Below the pieces are notes generated by a model that was not told the DNA's origin, did no database searches, and saw only the letters and a list, made by a program, of their open reading frames with translations. Below are positions 45,422 through 61,135 of a DNA stretch of 64,000 bases, one piece after another. Each line of letters opens with the position of its first letter. Within the stretch, counting starts at the first letter, position 1. The DNA is from Roseateles sp. SL47 (lineage in GTDB: Bacteria; Pseudomonadota; Gammaproteobacteria; Burkholderiales; Burkholderiaceae_C): assembly GCF_026625885.1 (NCBI RefSeq), contig NZ_CP113068.1, positions 620,001-684,000 on the forward strand, given 5' to 3'. Both the position numbers and the translations under genes were made by a program.

Positions 45422-46308
45422 GCAGAGCGCAGCCGCCACGCCTGGCGCATGCGGGGCCACAGCAGGTTGATGGCCAAACCGCTCATCACCAGCGCGGCGG
45501 CGATCAACTTCCAGGGCGGCAGTCCCTCGCCCAGCAACAGCGCGGAACAGCTCATGCCAAAGATCGGCACCAGCAGCGCCATCGGCACCACCGTAGCCGC
45601 CGGATGGCGGGAGAGCAGCCAGCTCCACGCTCCATAACCAAACAGCGTGTTGGCGGCCGCCTGCCAGATCACCGCGCCCCAGGCGCCCAGGCCGGCATGG
45701 CTGAAAGCCGTGGCGATGCGTTGAGGGCCCTCCATGGCCAAAGACAGCACCAACAGGGCCGGCGCGGCAAAGGCACTGCTCCACACCACGTAGGCCAGCA
45801 TGTTGACGCCCACCGCCCTCTTTCCCACCACATTGCCGCTGGCCCATGAAAACGCTGCCAGCAGCACCATGGCCAGCCCCAGCACCGTGGTGGAGCCGTC
45901 GGTATGGGAAGCGATGATGCCAATGCCGCAAGCCGCCATCAGCAGCGCCAGCCACTGGAAGGGCTGCACCCGCTCGCCGCTGGTGCGCATGGCCAGCATC
46001 AGCGTGAAAAACACCTGGGTCTGGATGACCAGAGAGGCCAGCCCCGGGGAGATCTGTGAGCCCATGGCCAGATACAGCAGACTGAACTGGGCGACCCCCA
46101 CCAGCGAACCGTACGCCGCCAGGTTGCGCCAGCTGACCTGGGGGCGCGGCAGCAAAAAGATGGCAGGGAGCGTCGCCAGGGTGAAGCGAAGGGCGGCAAA
46201 CAGCAGCGGGGGAAACGCATTCAGCCCCCAGCGAATCACCACGAAATTGCTGCCCCAGATGGCGACAACGGCAAGGGCAAGCAGGAAATGGCGAAACGGA
46301 AGCGTCAT
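45418..46308 (-). CDS. EamA/DMT-family transporter (cysteine/O-acetylserine exporter-like)
   Basis: An inner-membrane exporter of 296 residues made of two EamA repeats with ten helices. The N-terminus LALAVVAIWGSNFVVIRWGLNAFPPLLFAALRF and the second repeat beginning LLAAFSWASGNVVGKRA are characteristic, closest in pattern to EamA (YdeD). The substrate cannot be set from sequence. It is the first gene of an ATGA-linked set with the metzincin and the secretin-like protein. The frame is open upstream to 46593, but ATG 46308 starts directly before the first helix. Confidence 0.88.
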   Translation of the reverse strand: MTLPFRHFLLALAVVAIWGSNFVVIRWGLNAFPPLLFAALRFTLATLPAIFLLPRPQVSWRNLAAYGSLVGVAQFSLLYLAMGSQISPGLASLVIQTQVFFTLMLAMRTSGERVQPFQWLALLMAACGIGIIASHTDGSTTVLGLAMVLLAAFSWASGNVVGKRAVGVNMLAYVVWSSAFAAPALLVLSLAMEGPQRIATAFSHAGLGAWGAVIWQAAANTLFGYGAWSWLLSRHPAATVVPMALLVPIFGMSCSALLLGEGLPPWKLIAAALVMSGLAINLLWPRMRQAWRLRSA

Positions 46309-46610
46309 GGCGCGCCAAGGCGTTGGGGGCTGAACGCCCACTATGCCAGCAACCCCCTGACGCGGCCCGGTACAGATCGGCGGCAAACCCGCCAGTACAG
46401 CGTGGATGCGCTTGCCAAGCGAACAGGCGGGCGCAGACGAAAAAAAAGAGAGCAGGGGGTGACCCCTGCTCTCCCTGGACGCTGTGGTAACCCTCTGCGT
46501 CTGGTTGGAATCCGAGGACGCTGGCTGACGTGTCCCCGTTCCATGCCCCTCGGCCCCTGATCGCCGGTGGCGGCGCCTTTGAGGCGTTGCCACCGGCGGG
46601 GTCGGCGCGC
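46309..46610. other. spacer between EamA start and tpsA end
   Basis: 302 nt without a gene. It holds the tpsA terminator (46440-46473) and, immediately after the tpsA stop, a GC-rich inverted repeat (46562-46571 with 46589-46598) that may fold in the 3' untranslated region. The promoter of the EamA set should also lie here, but none was recognised. Confidence 0.55.
46440..46473 (-). terminator. rho-independent terminator of tpsBA
   Basis: On the minus strand an 11-bp perfect stem (46463-46473 with 46448-46458, loop of four) is followed by a run of eight U. It lies about 140 nt after the tpsA stop codon and is the clearest intrinsic terminator in the window. Confidence 0.9.
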
Positions 46611-53471
<6,861 letters not shown>

Positions 53472-53502
53472 ATCGTGCGTGTTCTGCTTGGTGTGGGGGG
53501 GC

Positions 53503-55221
53503 TCAATAGGCGACGTTCAGCTGCACCCAGGCGCGCTGGCGGTCATCACGACCATCGGCATCCAGGCCGGCGGCACTGCGGCCGGCGTTGTGGCCGATGG
53601 CGTGTGCCCAGGCGGTGCGAACGCTCCAGCGCTCTCCCGACACGTTGAAGCCCAGGCCGGCGCCGGCCAGGCGGTAGTGATTGGTGGAGGGGTCCGCCAG
53701 CGCGCCCGTCCACGGGTTCTGGTGCTGGGTGATGCCGCCCACGTCCACAAAGCCCAGCCCCTGGGCCCGCAATCCGTAGAAGCGGAAGTCGCGACGCAGT
53801 TCCATGCTGGTCAGCCAGCCGCTGTCGCCAGAGGCCTCGCCCACGGCATAAGCGCGCACGCCGGCCGGTCCGCCCAGCATGAACTTCTCGGAAGAGTCCA
53901 GGTTGTCGGTGGCGAGCTGGCCGTTGGCCGAGACGAACAGCGTCCAGCTGCCCAGGCCCGGCAGGCTCTGGTTGCGGGCCACATGCCAGTTCACCTTGGT
54001 GAAGCTGCCCTGGGTGGATGCACCGGCGGCATCGGCGCGGGCATCATCCGGGTTGCGGCCCAGAGACACCTGGCCGCTGGCCACACCAGCGCCCCAATCG
54101 GTCTGGCCGCCGCCCAGCATGTCGTCCCAGGCATTGGCCGAAACGCCCACGCTCATGCGGTCCACCCGGCGCCGATGCAGGGACACGCCCAGCGAGTCGT
54201 CGTCCAGACGGCGCTCTTCAGCATCCAGCGTCAGCCAGACGTTGCGCTCCCGCGCACGCTGCAACGGGAAACTCAGGCCGCCACCCAGGCTGCGGGCGGT
54301 GCCACGCAGTTCCAGCGGCGCCAGGTCCAGGCCCACGCTGTAGCGCAGGTAGGAGGCATTCAGGTTGGCGCGCAGCCCCTTGGGCGACAGGGCCCAGGCG
54401 TAGGACACCGCCGCCTGGCTGGTGTCGCGGGTCTTGCTCAGCGAAACAAACGCCTGGTCTTCACGCTCCAGCGGGCGGTTCAGCACACCGCGCACCGTGG
54501 CGCGCGCCTCACCGGTGTAGCGGTTGGCAAAGTTGTCCAGCGAGGCGGAGGCGCCCCACGACGGCTGCTCTTCCACCTTGGCTTCGATGCGGCTGGTGCC
54601 GGGCTGGTCGCCCTTCTCCAGCGCGGAACGGACGGTGACGCCGGGCACGTCGCGCATCAGCAGCAGCGCGCGCTCCAGGTCCTCGGCACGGGCCGGGCCT
54701 TGCGGCAGGTTGGCATCGGCGATGGCGCGCAGGCGGGCCTGCAGTGCAGCGTTGCCACCGGTCAAACCGAGGCGGCCGGCGCCGTCCTGCAGACGGCCCG
54801 GCACCACGGCGATCTGAAGCTCCCCACCGCTGAGGTCCTGACGCGGCAGATAGGCACGTGCCAGCAGGAAACCCTTGGCCTGCAGCCGCGCCGTCACGCG
54901 GGCCGCCAGGGCCTGCATCTGGCTGTGGTTCAGGCGCTGGCCCACACCGTCGGTGACCCAGGTCTGGAGTTCGGCCTCGGTGGCCAATCCATCGGCACCG
55001 GTGAAGCGCACCCGCTCCACCAACGCAGTCAGGCCGTGGCTGGAGACCGCAGCACCCAGCGCGGTGTCGGCCTTGGGTTCGGTGCTGGGTCGCCCGACCG
55101 GTGCTTCCACCCGCTGTCGTTCGTTCAACAGTTGCCCGGCATCGGGCGTGGCGGCGATTGTTAACAAAGGCGACATGCTCAGCAGAGCAGCCGCCATGCG
55201 CAAATTCTTGATGTCTTGCAC
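53503..55221 (-). CDS. two-partner secretion outer-membrane transporter (TpsB, ShlB/FhaC/HecB family)
   Basis: An Omp85-type transporter of about 572 residues that exports TpsA. A signal peptide (LRMAAALLSMSPLLTIAATP) is followed by POTRA domains (first about 62-140, LTALVERVRFTGADGLATEAELQ ... GFLLARAYLPRQDLSGGELQIAVVPGRL) and a 16-strand barrel with the conserved GGPAGVRAYAVGEASGDSGW loop motif near 455. The C-terminus ends in aromatic VQLNVAY, as outer-membrane barrels do. GTG at 55221 is chosen because AAGGGA precedes it; the open frame further upstream lacks a start signal. It forms an operon with tpsA, 31 nt downstream. Confidence 0.92.
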   Translation of the reverse strand: MQDIKNLRMAAALLSMSPLLTIAATPDAGQLLNERQRVEAPVGRPSTEPKADTALGAAVSSHGLTALVERVRFTGADGLATEAELQTWVTDGVGQRLNHSQMQALAARVTARLQAKGFLLARAYLPRQDLSGGELQIAVVPGRLQDGAGRLGLTGGNAALQARLRAIADANLPQGPARAEDLERALLLMRDVPGVTVRSALEKGDQPGTSRIEAKVEEQPSWGASASLDNFANRYTGEARATVRGVLNRPLEREDQAFVSLSKTRDTSQAAVSYAWALSPKGLRANLNASYLRYSVGLDLAPLELRGTARSLGGGLSFPLQRARERNVWLTLDAEERRLDDDSLGVSLHRRRVDRMSVGVSANAWDDMLGGGQTDWGAGVASGQVSLGRNPDDARADAAGASTQGSFTKVNWHVARNQSLPGLGSWTLFVSANGQLATDNLDSSEKFMLGGPAGVRAYAVGEASGDSGWLTSMELRRDFRFYGLRAQGLGFVDVGGITQHQNPWTGALADPSTNHYRLAGAGLGFNVSGERWSVRTAWAHAIGHNAGRSAAGLDADGRDDRQRAWVQLNVAY

Positions 55222-55437
55222 CTGGGTTCCCTTGGTCTTGTGTGCGTGGGTCGCGTTTATCCACGCGCCTGGACCGGGGGGGTTTTGCGAAAACGCCTGC
55301 ACTCTTTGCCAAAAGGAATCGAGGCACACATTGAGTGCAACGATGTGAAATTTTTACGTGGCAGTTGTGCGCGCTGCGCGACGTCTCAGCGGGCGCGACC
55401 CGCACAAGGAAGGAGGGGCACCGGACAATCGATCCCT
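55222..55437. promoter_or_regulatory. divergent control region between tpsB and the response regulator
   Basis: Two inverted repeats stand out in these 216 nt: TGCACTC (55298-55304) with GAGTGCA (55333-55339), and GTTTT-GCG-AAAAC (55282-55294). They are candidate binding sites for the AraC-type response regulator encoded to the right. A GGAGG near 55412 is too far from the regulator ATG (55438) to be its ribosome site. Confidence 0.4.
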
Positions 55438-56256
55438 ATGACGGAGACCGATACCGCCGTCCCCCCTGGGGCCGCGGCGCCACTGATACTGCTGATCGAC
55501 GACGTGCCCGAGGATCTGCGCTGGCTGAACGAACTGCTGCGCAAGGAATACCGCATGGCCTTCGCCCACAACGGCCACCAGGGCCTGCAGCGGGCGCAAG
55601 CCTTGCGTCCGCAACTCATCCTGCTGGACGTGGGCTTGCCGGACATGGATGGATTTGCGCTGTGCCGGCTGCTCAAGAGCGACCCGCTCACTGCAGCCAC
55701 GCCGGTACTTTTTCTCAGTGCTCACAACCAGCCGGATGACCGGGTGAACGGGCTGGGCCTGGGCGCCGTCGACTTCATCAGCAAGCCCTTCTGGCCGGAG
55801 GAAGTACTGGCCCGTGTGCGGGTGCATCTGGCACTGTCGGCCCAGTTGAACGGCAAGGACGACCCGGAGGCCTCCACCGACAGCGGCAGCGGCAGCCCGG
55901 AGGGTGGCGCCCGCAATCCGGACGGGCTGCTGGTGCAGGAAGCGGTGCGCTACATCCGCGCGCATCTGGCCGAACTGCCCCCGGTGCCGGAACTGGCACG
56001 CCGGGTGGGGCTGCATGAAAAACGCCTGCTGGCGCTGTTCCGGGATCATCTGGGGCAGACCGTCTCCGGTTTTGTCAGCGAAGAACGCATGCGCCACGGC
56101 GCGCGGCTGCTCGCCGAGACGGCCATGACCGTGCAGGACGTGGCGCTGGCCGTCGGCTTCAACAACCCCGGCAACTTCGCCACGGCCTTTCGCACCCGCT
56201 TCGGACAGAGCCCGGTGGCCTACCGCATGTCGGCGCGCGAAGGCACCCTGCAGTGA
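55438..56256 (+). CDS. response regulator with receiver and AraC-type DNA-binding domains
   Basis: A 272-residue protein. The receiver (about 15-130) has the acidic pair Asp21/Asp22 (LILLIDDVPED), the phosphorylation site Asp64 in LLDVGLPDMDG, a Ser/Thr in LFLSAHN and Lys116 in FISKPFW, so it should be functional. A Ser/Gly/Asp linker joins it to an AraC/XylS double helix-turn-helix (about 165-265, LARRVGLHEKRLLALFRDHLG and VQDVALAVGFNNPGNFATAFRTRFG). Its stop overlaps the kinase start as GTGA. It is divergent from tpsB, so control of the secretion system is likely. Confidence 0.93.
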   Translation: MTETDTAVPPGAAAPLILLIDDVPEDLRWLNELLRKEYRMAFAHNGHQGLQRAQALRPQLILLDVGLPDMDGFALCRLLKSDPLTAATPVLFLSAHNQPDDRVNGLGLGAVDFISKPFWPEEVLARVRVHLALSAQLNGKDDPEASTDSGSGSPEGGARNPDGLLVQEAVRYIRAHLAELPPVPELARRVGLHEKRLLALFRDHLGQTVSGFVSEERMRHGARLLAETAMTVQDVALAVGFNNPGNFATAFRTRFGQSPVAYRMSAREGTLQ

Positions 56257-58766
56257 CGCGGGGTGAGGGCCGCCTCACCGCCAAGGGGCGGCCCGGTGCG
56301 GTGGTCGAGCGGGGCCCATGGGAGGCCCGGTTTGAGGCGATGTTTGGCTTGCTCTTTCACTCGCTGCTTCACTGGCTGCTTCACTCGCTGTTTGGCTCAG
56401 GGATTCGCTCGCCGTGGAGCATGCGGCTGGGCGTCCTGCCAGGCACTCTTGCAGGCGCTTTCTTCCTGCTGCTGGCGTTGCCCACGCGCGCCCAGGCCAT
56501 CCTGGAGCTGGACCCGCATCAACCGCAGATCGACCTGACCCCCTACGTGGCCCTGCATGTGGACCCGCAGGGAGACCAGGGCCTGGGGGCGGTGCTGACC
56601 GCCCAGGATTTCAAAGCCGCCAAGCGCAAGGACCTGCAGCCCAGCTACAGCCCGTCGGCCTACTGGCTGCGGATCCGGCTGCACAACCGGTCCCCGGAGC
56701 CGCTGCGGCGTGAACTGCGGGTGCCGCCGGCGCGGCTGGAGCAGATCACCTTGTTCACGCATGCCGAGGGCATGGGCTGGCGCCGCTCCGATGCAGGCAC
56801 GGCCGTGCCATTTTCCCAGCGCGACCTGCCCCACCGGGTGAGCACCTTCACGGTGGAACTGGAGCCCGGCGAGCATGTGGAACTGCTGCTGCGCGTGGCC
56901 AGCCGAAGCTCCATCAACCTGCGGCCGCAGTTGTGGGAGCCTGCAGCACTGGCACTGCGTCAGCAGCGGGAACTGCTGGCTGACGGCCTGATGCTTGGCA
57001 TGATGTGCCTGTTGCTGCTGCTGGCACTCGCCCTGGGTGCACTCCTGCGGGAGCGGGCCTACGTCTACACCGCGCTCTATGTGCTGAGCTACATGCTCTA
57101 TGAATGTGGCATGCGAGGCACCAGCTTCATGCTGCTGTGGCCCAACGCCACCGACTGGGCGCTGCGTTCGCTGTCCACCTTTGCCATCCTCTCCACCTTG
57201 CTGCAGGTGCTGGCGTTGTCGCGCATGCTGAAGCTCTCCACCACCCAGCCGCGTCTGCAGCGCACCCTGCGCATCCTGGCGCTGGCCAATGTGCTGGGCA
57301 TCTCGGTCTGCCTGTGGGGCAACTATCCGCTGGGCACCTTCATCACCGCCCAATTCAACACGGTGATCCTGCTGACCATGCTGGTGGCGACCTGGCGGGC
57401 GTGGCAGGCGCGTCATCCGCTGGCCAAGCCCTGGATGGGCATGCTGGTGGCCGGCATGATGGGCATGGCTCCCCGATATGCGGAGTTGCTGGGGCTGCTG
57501 CCTTACAGCGCGCTGAGCGACTACGCACCGCCGATCGCCAGCCTGCTGGGAACGCTGCTGGTGCTGGGCGGCCTGCTGCGGCGGATGCAGCGACAGAAGG
57601 CGCGGCAGGAACTGCGCCTGGAACTGGCCGTGCGTGAACGGACCCTGGCCCTGGACGAAGCCCGTCAGCGGGCAGAGCGCAGCGACCAGGCCAAGGGCCG
57701 GCTGCTGGGCTATCTGGGCCATGACCTGCGTGCGCCGCTGGCTTCCATGGTGCAGGTGGCCCGGCAGCTCAAGCCCGATGCGGACTTCGAAGCCAGCCGC
57801 CACGCCATCGAGCACAGCAGCCTGCTGGCGCTGGAGATGATCGACGAGATGCAGCATTTCTCGCGGGCGCCGGAATCGGAGGCGCGGCTGGTGATCCTGC
57901 CGGCGCCGCTGTATCTGCACGGTCTGCTGCAGGAGATCGTGACGCAGAGCCAGGCCCTGGCACGCGCGGGTGGCAACACGCTGACGCTGGTGATCCACCA
58001 CGAACTGCCGGCCGTGGTGCAACTGGACGCGCGGCGTCTGCGGCAGGTGCTGGTGAATCTGCTGGCCAATGCCGCCAAATTCACGCGCGGAGGGCGCATC
58101 GTGCTGCAGGCCGGTCTCTCGGCCGAAGGTCAGTTGGCGCTGGCGGTGAAGGACAACGGCCCAGGCATTGCCGAGGCGGATCTGGGCCGGGTGTTCGAGC
58201 CGTTTGTGCGGGGCGCCTCGGAAGGGTTCCGGCCGGGAATCGGGTTGGGGCTGAGCATCGTGCAGCAGTTGGTACAAGCCATGGAGGGCGAGATTGCGGT
58301 TCACAGCCGGCCGGGGCATGGGGCGCGATTTGAAGTGCGTCTGCCCTGGATGACGGCGCAGGAGCAGGAAGTGTTGTGGCCTCCCGCCCGGCCATGGCTG
58401 GCGCAGCCGATGGGCGAGGGTCAGGTGGCCTTGCTGCTGGACCGCTGCGACACCGTGCGCGACTCCCTGCGGGAGCGGCTGGTGCTGGCTGGATTCGAAT
58501 GCCTGGAGGCCAGGACGCCGCAGGAAGCGGATGCGCTGCTGCGCGAGCAAGCGGTGCGCCTGCTGGTGGCGGAGCCGGAGCTGACGGAGGACATGCCCAC
58601 CTGGCTGGCCCAGTGGCATCGCCAGCCGGGGCTGGCGCTGCTGCTCTGCAGCCAGTGGCACACGGTGCGGCGCGGCGGGCCGCCGCGGCTGCTGAAGCCC
58701 GCACCGGAGAGCGACTGGTGGCTGACGCTGACCGGACTCCTCCGGCATGAAGAGGCAATGTCCTGA
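56253..58766 (+). CDS. hybrid-like histidine kinase with 7TMR-DISM sensor and degenerate receiver
   Basis: An 837-residue membrane kinase. After an N-terminal signal/anchor (about 57-81) come a periplasmic 7TMR-DISMED2 domain (about 90-215), seven membrane helices (about 245-445), a coiled coil, and HisKA with His490 in LLGYLGHDLRAPLAS. The ATPase domain has N box LVNLLANAAKF, VKDNGPGI and GIGLGLSI. The last 110 residues look like a receiver, but Glu774 replaces the phosphorylatable Asp (LLVAEPEL) while a Lys-Pro is kept. The GTG at 56253 overlaps the regulator stop; in-frame ATGs at about 56340 and 56420 are alternatives. DISMED2 domains are thought to bind carbohydrate-like ligands. Confidence 0.9.
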   Translation: MTRGEGRLTAKGRPGAVVERGPWEARFEAMFGLLFHSLLHWLLHSLFGSGIRSPWSMRLGVLPGTLAGAFFLLLALPTRAQAILELDPHQPQIDLTPYVALHVDPQGDQGLGAVLTAQDFKAAKRKDLQPSYSPSAYWLRIRLHNRSPEPLRRELRVPPARLEQITLFTHAEGMGWRRSDAGTAVPFSQRDLPHRVSTFTVELEPGEHVELLLRVASRSSINLRPQLWEPAALALRQQRELLADGLMLGMMCLLLLLALALGALLRERAYVYTALYVLSYMLYECGMRGTSFMLLWPNATDWALRSLSTFAILSTLLQVLALSRMLKLSTTQPRLQRTLRILALANVLGISVCLWGNYPLGTFITAQFNTVILLTMLVATWRAWQARHPLAKPWMGMLVAGMMGMAPRYAELLGLLPYSALSDYAPPIASLLGTLLVLGGLLRRMQRQKARQELRLELAVRERTLALDEARQRAERSDQAKGRLLGYLGHDLRAPLASMVQVARQLKPDADFEASRHAIEHSSLLALEMIDEMQHFSRAPESEARLVILPAPLYLHGLLQEIVTQSQALARAGGNTLTLVIHHELPAVVQLDARRLRQVLVNLLANAAKFTRGGRIVLQAGLSAEGQLALAVKDNGPGIAEADLGRVFEPFVRGASEGFRPGIGLGLSIVQQLVQAMEGEIAVHSRPGHGARFEVRLPWMTAQEQEVLWPPARPWLAQPMGEGQVALLLDRCDTVRDSLRERLVLAGFECLEARTPQEADALLREQAVRLLVAEPELTEDMPTWLAQWHRQPGLALLLCSQWHTVRRGGPPRLLKPAPESDWWLTLTGLLRHEEAMS
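56352..56399. repeat. 12-bp tandem repeat in the kinase N-terminus
   Basis: Three units of CTGCTTCACTSG and a partial fourth encode a Leu-His-Ser/Trp-Leu repeat near residues 34-49. This part precedes the first membrane segment and is not a known domain. Confidence 0.7.
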
Positions 58767-58805
58767 GCGGTGGGGGCATTCAGGTGCTCAGGTGCCCGGG
58801 TGCTC

Positions 58806-58869
<64 letters not shown>

Positions 58870-58931
58870 TGGGGTGAGCGCGGACAACATCGCAGATACG
58901 TCACGGGCCACCTCACGGGCCCAGTCACTGG

Positions 58932-59702
58932 CTATTTGAGCGGCCGCGCATCACCGGCTGCATCATCGGACGCATCATGGGACACATCACCGGCGGCTTC
59001 ATCACGCAGCCGTGCGGAGAACCACAGGCGCTGTGCATCCAACGCTTCCGGTGTGGCAAAGCCTTGCGCGTGCAGCAAAAGCACGATCGGTGGCTCTTCC
59101 AGCGCGATGACGCTGAAGGCATGGGTCCAGGTGTCGTCTCCGAGCTGATAACGCAGGGTCATGCGGACTTGCACGCCATCCCGGTCCGGGCTTCTCGAGA
59201 CGGAGAGAACCTCCATGGATGCCGTACCGGTGCTGCTGGCGTCGCCCACGGCGGCGGTGGTCAGCCAACCCGGGGGCTGACGCTTGAGGATCAACCGGCC
59301 GTCCGGTGCGACATGACGGGCGGCAGCGGCGACGAAAGCGCGTCGCACGGCGGCGTCTGCATGGTTGATCATGCCGCTGGGCAGCAGCACGACGTCAAAG
59401 CGTTGAGGCAGTTGCAGGGATTCAATGTCCGCCTGCACGCGATGAACGGCATCGCAGACGTACCGCAGCATGTCGGGTGAGTTGTCGACGCCGGTCACCA
59501 CGCAGCCCCACTCCACCAGCCGGTGGGTGAGCCGGCCGGTCCCGCAGCCGAGTTCCAGCACGGTGGTGCCTGCCGGCAACCAAGGCCTCAGATGCTCGAT
59601 CTCCCCGGCATGCACCGAGCGTCGATACAGCTCCACCGAGCAGCCATCCGGCGCCTGCGGGCCGGGGCCTGTTCCGCTGAAATGCAGGGGGGGCTGTGGC
59701 AT
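58932..59702 (-). CDS. class I SAM-dependent methyltransferase
   Basis: A 256-residue methyltransferase. The SAM-binding motif I is TTVLELGCGTGRLTHRL near residue 48, followed by VVTGVDNSPDML (acidic motif II), an FDVVLLPSGMINH strand near 105 and a core typical of methyltransferase family 11/25. The substrate is unknown. The ATG at 59702 is chosen since GGAGA lies 8-10 nt before it; the frame is open further upstream through a 9-bp repeat array that would encode Trp-Ile/Thr-Ser repeats. The C-terminal Asp/Ala/Gly-rich tail is encoded by a 12-bp repeat. Confidence 0.83.
   Translation of the reverse strand: MPQPPLHFSGTGPGPQAPDGCSVELYRRSVHAGEIEHLRPWLPAGTTVLELGCGTGRLTHRLVEWGCVVTGVDNSPDMLRYVCDAVHRVQADIESLQLPQRFDVVLLPSGMINHADAAVRRAFVAAAARHVAPDGRLILKRQPPGWLTTAAVGDASSTGTASMEVLSVSRSPDRDGVQVRMTLRYQLGDDTWTHAFSVIALEEPPIVLLLHAQGFATPEALDAQRLWFSARLRDEAAGDVSHDASDDAAGDARPLK
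58949..58996. repeat. 12-bp tandem repeat at the methyltransferase 3' end
   Basis: Four units of the form CATCAyCGGmyG encode the acidic Asp-Ala-rich C-terminal tail. The period keeps the frame. Confidence 0.7.
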
Positions 59703-60004
59703 GGCTGACGGTCTCCATATCCAAGATATCCAAGATATCCAAGATGTCCAAGATGTCCAAGATGCGTTTGATGAGGACACGGTAGGCAGCATACCGAGGG
59801 ACCTTACTGCGCGTGGGCTTGCGGCATCTCACCCCTCCCACAGCGGTGTCAGCGCATGGATAGAGAAGCACACCACCCTCACCGCCATGACCCGCGCTAC
59901 ATGATCACGCTCGCTGTGGCAATCGCCGCATGGCCGGATTGCGGCCCCGCCATCGGCGACATACAACACGCGGTGTATCTGTCACCAGCGCCGAGGGAGG
60001 CGTC
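59703..60004. other. spacer between methyltransferase and S1 peptidase genes
   Basis: 302 nt between divergent genes. Besides the 9-bp array at 59717-59761 nothing recognisable was found; the promoter of the peptidase lipoprotein should lie in the right half, where a GGGAGG ribosome site precedes its ATG. Confidence 0.5.
59717..59761. repeat. 9-bp tandem repeat just upstream of the methyltransferase start
   Basis: Five units: three ATATCCAAG then two ATGTCCAAG. The array lies 15-59 nt upstream of the methyltransferase ATG, beside its ribosome site, so copy-number change could alter promoter spacing or the leader. Confidence 0.9.
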
Positions 60005-61105
60005 ATGAAAACCACAACCGCAGCGGCCCTGCTGGCCGCCGCATTGCTCGGGGGCTGTGCATCGTCCACGCAGACCATCACCAACACCAAGGCCTCGGAC
60101 GAGGTCAAGGCGAAGAGCTTCAGTTCCTACAAGGAAGTGCTGTTCGTTCCCCCCAAGGAGGACCCGCGCCAGGTCGTGCCACGTGTCGTCAAGGAAATCG
60201 AAAGCCTGGGCCTGAAGGTCACCAGCCTGGACCCCAACAAGCCGATCGAGCCGCCACAGGGCACGGCCTTCGTCATCAGCCCCGACGGCTGGATGCTGAC
60301 CTGCGCCCATGTGCTGAAGGACGAGAAGGAAGCCACCATCACCCTCAACGGTCAGCGCTTGCTGGCCGACGTGGTCAAGGCCGACACCAAGGTCGATCTG
60401 GCCTTGCTCAAGCTGCGTGAACCGCTGCCCAAGGACACGCCGGTGCTGGCCTTCCGGCAGGCCCGGCCGGCGGCCATGGGCGAGGATGTCTTCACCATCG
60501 GCTACCCGCTCAGTCGCCTGCTGGGCAACAACGCCCGCATGACCAAAGGCCTGCTCTCCGCCACCAGCGGCCTGCGCGACGACGCCAATGAACTGCAGGT
60601 GTCCGCCGAAATCCAGCCCGGCAACAGCGGCGGCCCGCTGCTGGACGCAAACGGCCAGGTGCTCGGCATCGTCCGCCAGACCCTGAACCCAGGCGCCGTG
60701 GCCCAGGCCACTGGCGGCGCCCTGCCCCAGAACGTGAACTTCGCAGTCAAGGACGAGCCCGCGATCAAGTTCCTGCAGGACGCCGATGCTGAGGGTGCCA
60801 AGGCCCTGGTGTTCGACCGTGTCTCCCCCCTGGACACCGCTGCCAAGGCCGTGGCCAAGGTGCAGGCGGGGATTGTGGAGGCCGACGGCAACCGCAACGA
60901 CAAAGTGCTGGTGAAGCTGTTCTACACCAGCCACTGGGACATCTGGTGGCGCTTCCGCGTCTTCATCGTCGCGGCTTATGACTATGAGACGCTGGAACCC
61001 CTGTTCGCAACCGGCCAGGGTCGGGACAACCTCATCAGCAATGAAGATGTGGTGATCCACGACACGATGGAGAACTTCCGCAAGTCCCTGCGGGACAAGC
61101 ACTGA
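60005..61105 (+). CDS. trypsin-like S1 serine peptidase lipoprotein
   Basis: A 366-residue lipoprotein. The lipobox LLGGC ends the signal peptide at residue 19. The trypsin-like domain (about 75-260) has the catalytic His in MLTCAHVL near 101, Asp in KVDLALLKL near 131 and Ser in EIQPGNSGGPLLD near 206, all intact. There is no PDZ domain, unlike DegP, and the C-terminal 110 residues are unassigned. It probably acts in periplasmic or outer-membrane quality control. The ATG at 60005 has GGGAGG at good distance; the frame is open upstream only by chance. Confidence 0.87.
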   Translation: MKTTTAAALLAAALLGGCASSTQTITNTKASDEVKAKSFSSYKEVLFVPPKEDPRQVVPRVVKEIESLGLKVTSLDPNKPIEPPQGTAFVISPDGWMLTCAHVLKDEKEATITLNGQRLLADVVKADTKVDLALLKLREPLPKDTPVLAFRQARPAAMGEDVFTIGYPLSRLLGNNARMTKGLLSATSGLRDDANELQVSAEIQPGNSGGPLLDANGQVLGIVRQTLNPGAVAQATGGALPQNVNFAVKDEPAIKFLQDADAEGAKALVFDRVSPLDTAAKAVAKVQAGIVEADGNRNDKVLVKLFYTSHWDIWWRFRVFIVAAYDYETLEPLFATGQGRDNLISNEDVVIHDTMENFRKSLRDKH

Positions 61106-61135
61106 CCCCGCCCGCCGCCGACCGGCGGCCCTGCC

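Noticed and set aside
55222..55329. Upstream extension of tpsB
   Set aside because: The added 36 residues are not signal-peptide-like and overlap the probable promoter. GTG 55221 is followed directly by a normal signal peptide.
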